A stretch of 64,000 bases of DNA, from positions 310,001 to 374,000 of the forward strand of contig NZ_JAUMKC010000002.1 in NCBI RefSeq assembly GCF_030519355.1. Direction: 5' to 3'. A program made the position numbers and the translations under genes. This document shows, one piece after another, positions 60,498 to 64,000 of the stretch. A model generated the notes under the pieces. That model was not told where the DNA came from, searched no databases, and saw only the letters and a list, made by a program, of their open reading frames with translations. Numbering within the stretch: the stretch's first letter is position 1; each line of letters begins with the position of its first letter. The DNA is from Mucilaginibacter sp. L3T2-6 (GTDB lineage: Bacteria > Bacteroidota > Bacteroidia > Sphingobacteriales > Sphingobacteriaceae).

Positions 60498-60516
60498 TTG
60501 TGTCCTTACGACACAA
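60498..60516. promoter_or_regulatory. candidate regulator site, 7-bp inverted repeat with 5-bp spacer
   Basis: TTGTGTC (60498-60504) and GACACAA (60510-60516) form a perfect inverted repeat. It lies about 134 bp upstream of the ThuA-fusion start and 78 bp downstream of a MarR gene, so it may be a MarR operator (inference). Confidence 0.45.
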
Positions 60517-60593
60517 TGAATTGGATGTGTAATAATAAACAGTTGTATATCAATATATTATCGTATCCGGTAAAAGTGGGATTTTACACTTAG

Positions 60594-61043
60594 TTATCCG
60601 CGCAATTTATCTAATAAATCACTTAGCAGGCCTGCTTCTTCTTCGGTGAGGTTGTTTTGGAGAAGGTCTTTTATCTTAAATTCCTCATCCATTTTTGCCA
60701 ATACTTTCAGCCCTTCATCGCTGATGCGTATGTCAACGGCGCGGCGGTCGCGGGTATTGGTGCAGCGTGATACCAGGCCTTTCTGTACCAGCCTGTCTAC
60801 TATGCGGGATGCGTCCGACATTTTATCCACCATGCGTTCCTTTAATAAATTTACAGTAGCCGGGTTTGGATACTGGCCCCTTAAGATCCGCAGAATGTTA
60901 AATTGTTGTATAGTAATGTTCTGTTTTTCGAACAGGGAACGGGTTTGATTATTTAGCCAGCTATAGGTGTATGAAATATTAATAACAGCCTTTTGGTAAT
61001 TGTTCTCGAATTTGCTGCTTTGTATTTCTTCGTCTATCCGCAT
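60594..61043 (-). CDS. MarR-family transcriptional regulator
   Basis: The 149-residue protein has the MarR winged-helix pattern: FEKQNITIQQFNILRILRGQ, PATVNLLKERMVDKMSDASRIVDRL, and the wing KGLVSRCTNTRDRRAVDIRISDEG, with flanking dimerisation helices. The DRR motif in the wing is typical. The effector and target are unknown; the position upstream of the ThuA-fusion gene and the inverted repeat at 60498 make that gene a candidate target. Confidence 0.9.
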   Translation of the reverse strand: MRIDEEIQSSKFENNYQKAVINISYTYSWLNNQTRSLFEKQNITIQQFNILRILRGQYPNPATVNLLKERMVDKMSDASRIVDRLVQKGLVSRCTNTRDRRAVDIRISDEGLKVLAKMDEEFKIKDLLQNNLTEEEAGLLSDLLDKLRG

Positions 61044-61075
61044 GGTTAATAATTATGTTACACAAATATCCTTAA

Positions 61076-61234
61076 TTATTTTTTAATATCATCTGCCTGT
61101 TTGGGTTTTCCATAATTCCAGGGACAGTTAAGACACTTATTTTTACAGCAATATCCGCGCTTTAAATGATATTCTTTGGTGAATACCAATAACCCATCTG
61201 CATTTATATAATAATCTATGCCTTCTTTTAGCAT
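61076..61234 (-). CDS. DUF5522-type small Cys-rich protein
   Basis: The 52-residue frame MLKEGIDYYINADG, then LVFTKEYHLKRGYCCKNKCL, NCPWNYGKPKQ, ending KK. The DYY-N-DG, FT-(E/K)YHL-RGYCC-N-C--CPW pattern is that of the very small DUF5522 proteins of Bacteroidota, with four Cys positioned to bind a metal ion. The function is unknown. It is 32 bp upstream of the MarR gene on the same strand, so the two may be cotranscribed. Confidence 0.8.
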   Translation of the reverse strand: MLKEGIDYYINADGLLVFTKEYHLKRGYCCKNKCLNCPWNYGKPKQADDIKK

Positions 61235-61316
61235 TGGTTTGTGATTAATTGAACTGGATTGATTAGGTTATCCTTGGTGATAGTGTCGTTTCCAAAACTT
61301 AATCAACTAAAAATCA

Positions 61317-62264
61317 TTAATTTAAGATCTTCACAGCAATTTTATCGCCGAAATGTTTTTTTAAATGCAGGCCGTTGCCATGCAGCGTCCATATTTGTTT
61401 GGGTTTTACTTGCTCAACAGCCATCAGGATGTCGTTCCAATCTACGTGATCCGAGATAAATAGCGTGTCCTGTTTATTTACTTGCAGGTTTTCCCAGCCA
61501 GAGGCAAAAAAACGCTTTACATCTTTCGCCCTTATGTAGCTGTCGAAAGTGAAGGGGGGGACGATGTAGACGAACTCTTCCTGCTTTTTCATTAGTTTCC
61601 GGCCGTATATTTCGTGCCGGCCAACCGGATAACCCATTTTCGCATAAATGGCGTTAATGGGCATGATGCGATGATGCACCAGTATGCGTTTTTGCGGTGC
61701 ATATTCATTTATCAGGCTGATCAGCCGCTGGCTTTTACCCAAGCCGTAGGCTCCCAGCAGAATATTCATTTTTACATCATTCAGCTTTTTTATCTCGGCA
61801 ACAGGATCTGGATGAAGTACTGAAGGATCAGCAAAGGTGCTTTCAGTTATCAGCACGTCAGCTTCTACCCATTCAATCGGCTCACAGGTGGCGTCCGGCT
61901 GAACTTTGTAATCGCCGGTATACAGATAGCGCACCCCGTTGTATTCCATCAGCACCTGCGCAGAGCCCAGCATGTGACCAGCAGAAATAAATGTTATTTT
62001 TACCCCTCCGACTGCAAAAGCAGAATGATAGCCAGCTAAATTGAAACATTTACCGACATTCCTACCGTAGCGAAGCGCCATAAAAGCATGCGTCGCTTCA
62101 GTACAGTAAACCGTGTTGTTGCCACTGACGGCATGATCAGCATGGGCGTGCGATATCACGGCTGTGGTAACGGGTTGTACCGGGTCTAAATAAAAATCAC
62201 CGTATTTGCAATAAAGGCCGTTAGGGTTTATTATCAGAAAGTCGTCCAGGATAGTATCGGTCAT
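61317..62264 (-). CDS. MBL-fold exonuclease-like protein (CPSF/DNA-ligase-associated type)
   Basis: The 315-residue metallo-beta-lactamase-fold protein has the metal motif ISHAHADHAVSGN (His39, His41, Asp43, His44), the second His in FISAGHMLGSAQVLM and Asp in YLYTGDYKV. The C-terminal ending WTLHGNGLHLKKHFG replaces the beta-CASP cap of CPSF-type nucleases. The closest known group is the DNA-ligase-associated exonuclease-like family, which acts in DNA repair next to an ATP-dependent ligase. No ligase gene lies here. It is monocistronic or the first gene after coaE-ybbR on the same strand. Confidence 0.85.
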   Translation of the reverse strand: MTDTILDDFLIINPNGLYCKYGDFYLDPVQPVTTAVISHAHADHAVSGNNTVYCTEATHAFMALRYGRNVGKCFNLAGYHSAFAVGGVKITFISAGHMLGSAQVLMEYNGVRYLYTGDYKVQPDATCEPIEWVEADVLITESTFADPSVLHPDPVAEIKKLNDVKMNILLGAYGLGKSQRLISLINEYAPQKRILVHHRIMPINAIYAKMGYPVGRHEIYGRKLMKKQEEFVYIVPPFTFDSYIRAKDVKRFFASGWENLQVNKQDTLFISDHVDWNDILMAVEQVKPKQIWTLHGNGLHLKKHFGDKIAVKILN

Positions 62265-62307
62265 TAAACGGTTTTTATTTGGCGGATTAACGATTAAGCA
62301 AGCAAGG

Positions 62308-62907
62308 TTAATGAATGCCGGCCAACGATAAGATTTTATTATGCAAACTCAGGACCTGCGGTATCACCAGTTGCACATCATCATTCACAATAATATAATC
62401 GGCCAGCGCGGCCTTTTTTGCTTCGGTAAACTGTTTGTTTTCGCGGCTTTCAATTTCAGCCCTGGTAAGGTTATCACGCTGCATCACGCGTTTAATGCGT
62501 GTTTCAGCCGGAGCTGTTACAGTGATGGAATAATCGCACATTTTGTACGAATCACTCTCAAATAGCAGTGCTGCCTCTTTCAAAACATAGGGTGCGTTAC
62601 CGTTTGTTTTTACCCACTCATCAAAAGCCCTGAAAGTTGCCGGGTGTACTAATGCGTTTAACTTGGCAAGCTGTTGGCTATCATTAAAAACAATACTTGC
62701 TATATATTTGCGGTTAAGCGTCCCGTCGTTAAAATAGGCCGTATCACCGAAAGCAGTTTTTATACCGTCAATAAGTACCGGATCGGTAACCATTGCTATT
62801 TTTGCGGCATCGTCAGCATAAAATACTGGTACACCCAATACTTCAAATACCTTGCAAACGGTAGTTTTGCCGCTGCCAATGCTACCGGTTAAACCTATTT
62901 TAAGCAT
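62308..62907 (-). CDS. coaE: dephospho-CoA kinase
   Basis: The 199-residue CoaE adds the 3'-phosphate to dephospho-CoA, the last step of CoA synthesis. It has the P-loop IGLTGSIGSGKTTVCKVF, VPVFYADDAAK, LVHPATFRAFDEWV, and RIKRVMQRDNLTRAEIESR with the lid Arg residues. Its start codon shares one base with the stop of the upstream ybbR-like gene (TAATG), so the two are translationally coupled. This ybbR-coaE order is usual in Bacteroidota. Confidence 0.95.
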   Translation of the reverse strand: MLKIGLTGSIGSGKTTVCKVFEVLGVPVFYADDAAKIAMVTDPVLIDGIKTAFGDTAYFNDGTLNRKYIASIVFNDSQQLAKLNALVHPATFRAFDEWVKTNGNAPYVLKEAALLFESDSYKMCDYSITVTAPAETRIKRVMQRDNLTRAEIESRENKQFTEAKKAALADYIIVNDDVQLVIPQVLSLHNKILSLAGIH

Positions 62908-63854
62908 TATTTCCTGATGATAAAATCAATATTCTGTGGCTCCACCTTTACTATTTTAGTAAACGCAGGCGATTTGAAAATTACTACAGGCAAGGCTTTA
63001 TAGCCGCGCTTTTTCCAAAGATCCAGGTCGGCGTTCGCTTCAAAAAAATCTTCAGTGGTTTGTGCATACCGGGTTAGCGACGTTGTAAACGTTACTTTTA
63101 CCTTCTGTGGAAAGATCTTAACGTCATCATAATTATGGTTGTTAATCAGCTTTACCGGTATCTCCAATGTTTTTTCGGTAAACTCATCAACCGGGATAGT
63201 TACATCAGTGCTCTTGGGGTAAACGCTCACATTGCCTTCTTTTACCGGCTGCAGGGCCAGATGCTTATTAACAGTTTCGCTTACGCTGTCCAGCTTCAGC
63301 GTATCTGTATTCCAGCTGGTCATTTTATCAATAACATTGGCAGGGCCGTTAACTATAACATAGCCCGGCTTAAGAACAACGTTACCCGACTGTGAAAACT
63401 GGTGCTTGTATTGTATGGCCGTGATCAGTTGAATCGGCAGCCTTTTAACTTTTCTGTTCGAAAAATCAAAATACAGCGTATCAGAAACAAAGCTGGTGAT
63501 TTGCTGGCTTGGGTCGCGTTTTGAGTTTATTTGCGGTAACTGTGAACTTAACACTATATAACTCTTTGTTTCAAGCGTATGCAAGTCTACCGCGACGCTT
63601 GTATTGTCCGGATGCATTTTTGAGAAGAGCATTTGCCAGCCGCTTCCGTTAATGACTGCGCTGACGGTATCGGATTGAAGAGAGTGAAAGGCACGCTTCT
63701 GCGGCGCATTCCTAAAGCTCAAAACTTCTTTAACGGTGTAGCTGTAAGTGTTTGACAATACCGTAAATACCCACGCCACAATAGCGAGCACCAGGCATGT
63801 AAAAAACGCCGATACCCTTCTCCGTTCTGTCGCTGATAATTTGATTATTGCCAT
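62907..63854 (-). CDS. YbbR/CdaR-like membrane-anchored protein
   Basis: The 315-residue protein has one N-terminal membrane helix (RRVSAFFTCLVLAIVAWVFTVLS). A chain of YbbR-like beta domains follows, with the regular ending of each domain visible as VIVNGPANVIDKM, VTIPVDEFTEKTLEIPVKL and KVTFTTSLTRYAQT. YbbR (CdaR) proteins in other phyla regulate c-di-AMP cyclases; here the role is unknown. The gene is 5' of coaE with a one-base overlap. A short partial frame at the window end may be YajC, which commonly precedes it. Confidence 0.85.
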   Translation of the reverse strand: MAIIKLSATERRRVSAFFTCLVLAIVAWVFTVLSNTYSYTVKEVLSFRNAPQKRAFHSLQSDTVSAVINGSGWQMLFSKMHPDNTSVAVDLHTLETKSYIVLSSQLPQINSKRDPSQQITSFVSDTLYFDFSNRKVKRLPIQLITAIQYKHQFSQSGNVVLKPGYVIVNGPANVIDKMTSWNTDTLKLDSVSETVNKHLALQPVKEGNVSVYPKSTDVTIPVDEFTEKTLEIPVKLINNHNYDDVKIFPQKVKVTFTTSLTRYAQTTEDFFEANADLDLWKKRGYKALPVVIFKSPAFTKIVKVEPQNIDFIIRK

Positions 63855-63861
63855 ATTTTGA

Positions 63862-63985
63862 GGTTAAAGGTTAAAGGCGAAAGGAAAAGGGTGAGATAAT
63901 CTCGCCATTTACCTTTCGCCCTCATTCTTTCTGTGCCGATAAGAGCTACTCTAATTTTTCGCTCTTTACCTTCCTTTTACCTTAC
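63862..63985. repeat. GGTTAAA heptad element upstream of ybbR
   Basis: The left arm reads GGTTAAA, GGTTAAA, GGCGAAA, GGAAAAGG (63863-63890). The right arm contains inverted forms: TTTACCTTTCGCCC (63909-63922) and TTTACCTTCCTTTTACC (63965-63981). The same heptads occur in the alaS coding sequence at 6341-6368. Confidence 0.7.
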
Positions 63986-64000
63986 TTAGTTGCTGCCGGC
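63982..64000 (-). CDS. possible C-terminal end of a gene upstream of ybbR (YajC?)
   Basis: On the minus strand the window edge ends with five codons, Pro-Ala-Ala-Thr-Lys, and TAA at 63982-63984. An Ala/Pro/Thr/Lys-rich tail is typical of YajC, which often precedes ybbR in Bacteroidota, but five codons are not proof. Confidence 0.2.

Overview
The window looks like chromosomal DNA of a Bacteroidota bacterium, most likely Sphingobacteriaceae (Mucilaginibacter/Pedobacter-like). The reasons are the repeated promoter word TAnnTTTG (the Bacteroidota -7 element) in front of many genes, almost no Shine-Dalgarno-like spacers, many short Cys-lipobox lipoproteins, a TonB-dependent receptor with an N-terminal carboxypeptidase-regulatory-like domain, Spy-like and YXWXGGXW-type secreted proteins, and a CoaE/YbbR pair. 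Genus is inference from protein style; no 16S or ribosomal operon is present.

Layout. 1-1100: decayed IS110-family transposase. 1106-5581: secreted alpha/beta hydrolase, secreted unknown protein, ComEC and a MerR regulator. 5780-12927: alaS, a Gly/His-rich secreted protein, gatB, a TlpA-like thioredoxin lipoprotein and an OmpR/PhoB-type response regulator with a putative direct-repeat box. 13061-21749: small secreted and lipoproteins, a Crp-like regulator, an amidohydrolase, a cupin, a histone-H1-like Lys/Ala protein, a RluA-type pseudouridine synthase and a TPR membrane protein with an orphan histidine-kinase dimerisation segment. 21826-27864: an arginine-centred locus (SpeA-type decarboxylase, CtlX-type hydrolase, arginine-deiminase-like enzyme, divergent argS). 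27933-33546: YXWXGGXW lipoprotein, 3-hydroxyacyl-CoA dehydrogenase, bioF-bioD, Spy-like protein, a LexA-like XRE-S24 repressor divergent from a GIY-YIG-like protein, and MsrB. 33822-42703: a 58-residue conserved protein, tRNA-Cys, SpoU methyltransferase divergent from an Omp85/BamA-like protein, a choline/aminoglycoside-kinase-fold protein, an NHL lipoprotein, a PA2169-type protein and TspO. 42865-43236: an RNA-only locus with a clear SAM-I riboswitch followed by a tRNA-Cys-like gene and no protein gene. 43252-50517: Anbu protease, YdcF, two paralogous secreted 29-residue-repeat proteins, an Fsr-type MFS exporter and an outer-membrane barrel. 50704-64000: MacB/FtsX-type permease, tRNA-Arg(CCG), Old Yellow Enzyme, TonB-dependent receptor, a ThuA/sorbosone-dehydrogenase/PKD/cytochrome c fusion, MarR, DUF5522, an MBL-fold exonuclease-like protein, CoaE and YbbR.

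Two things stand out. First, the SAM-I riboswitch at 42900-43078 has its own promoter and no downstream coding sequence; the next thing on that strand is a tRNA-Cys(GCA)-like sequence with two stem mismatches. Second, intergenic regions carry a recurring class of element made of 7-8-nt words repeated in tandem, often with the same word inverted in a second arm. The word differs from site to site. They lie between divergent promoters upstream of alaS and argS, fill the gap between the two arginine-modifying genes, and one four-unit array is inside the alaS coding sequence.

Limits: everything is read by eye from sequence. Family names rest on motifs; no database search, folding energy or expression data were available.
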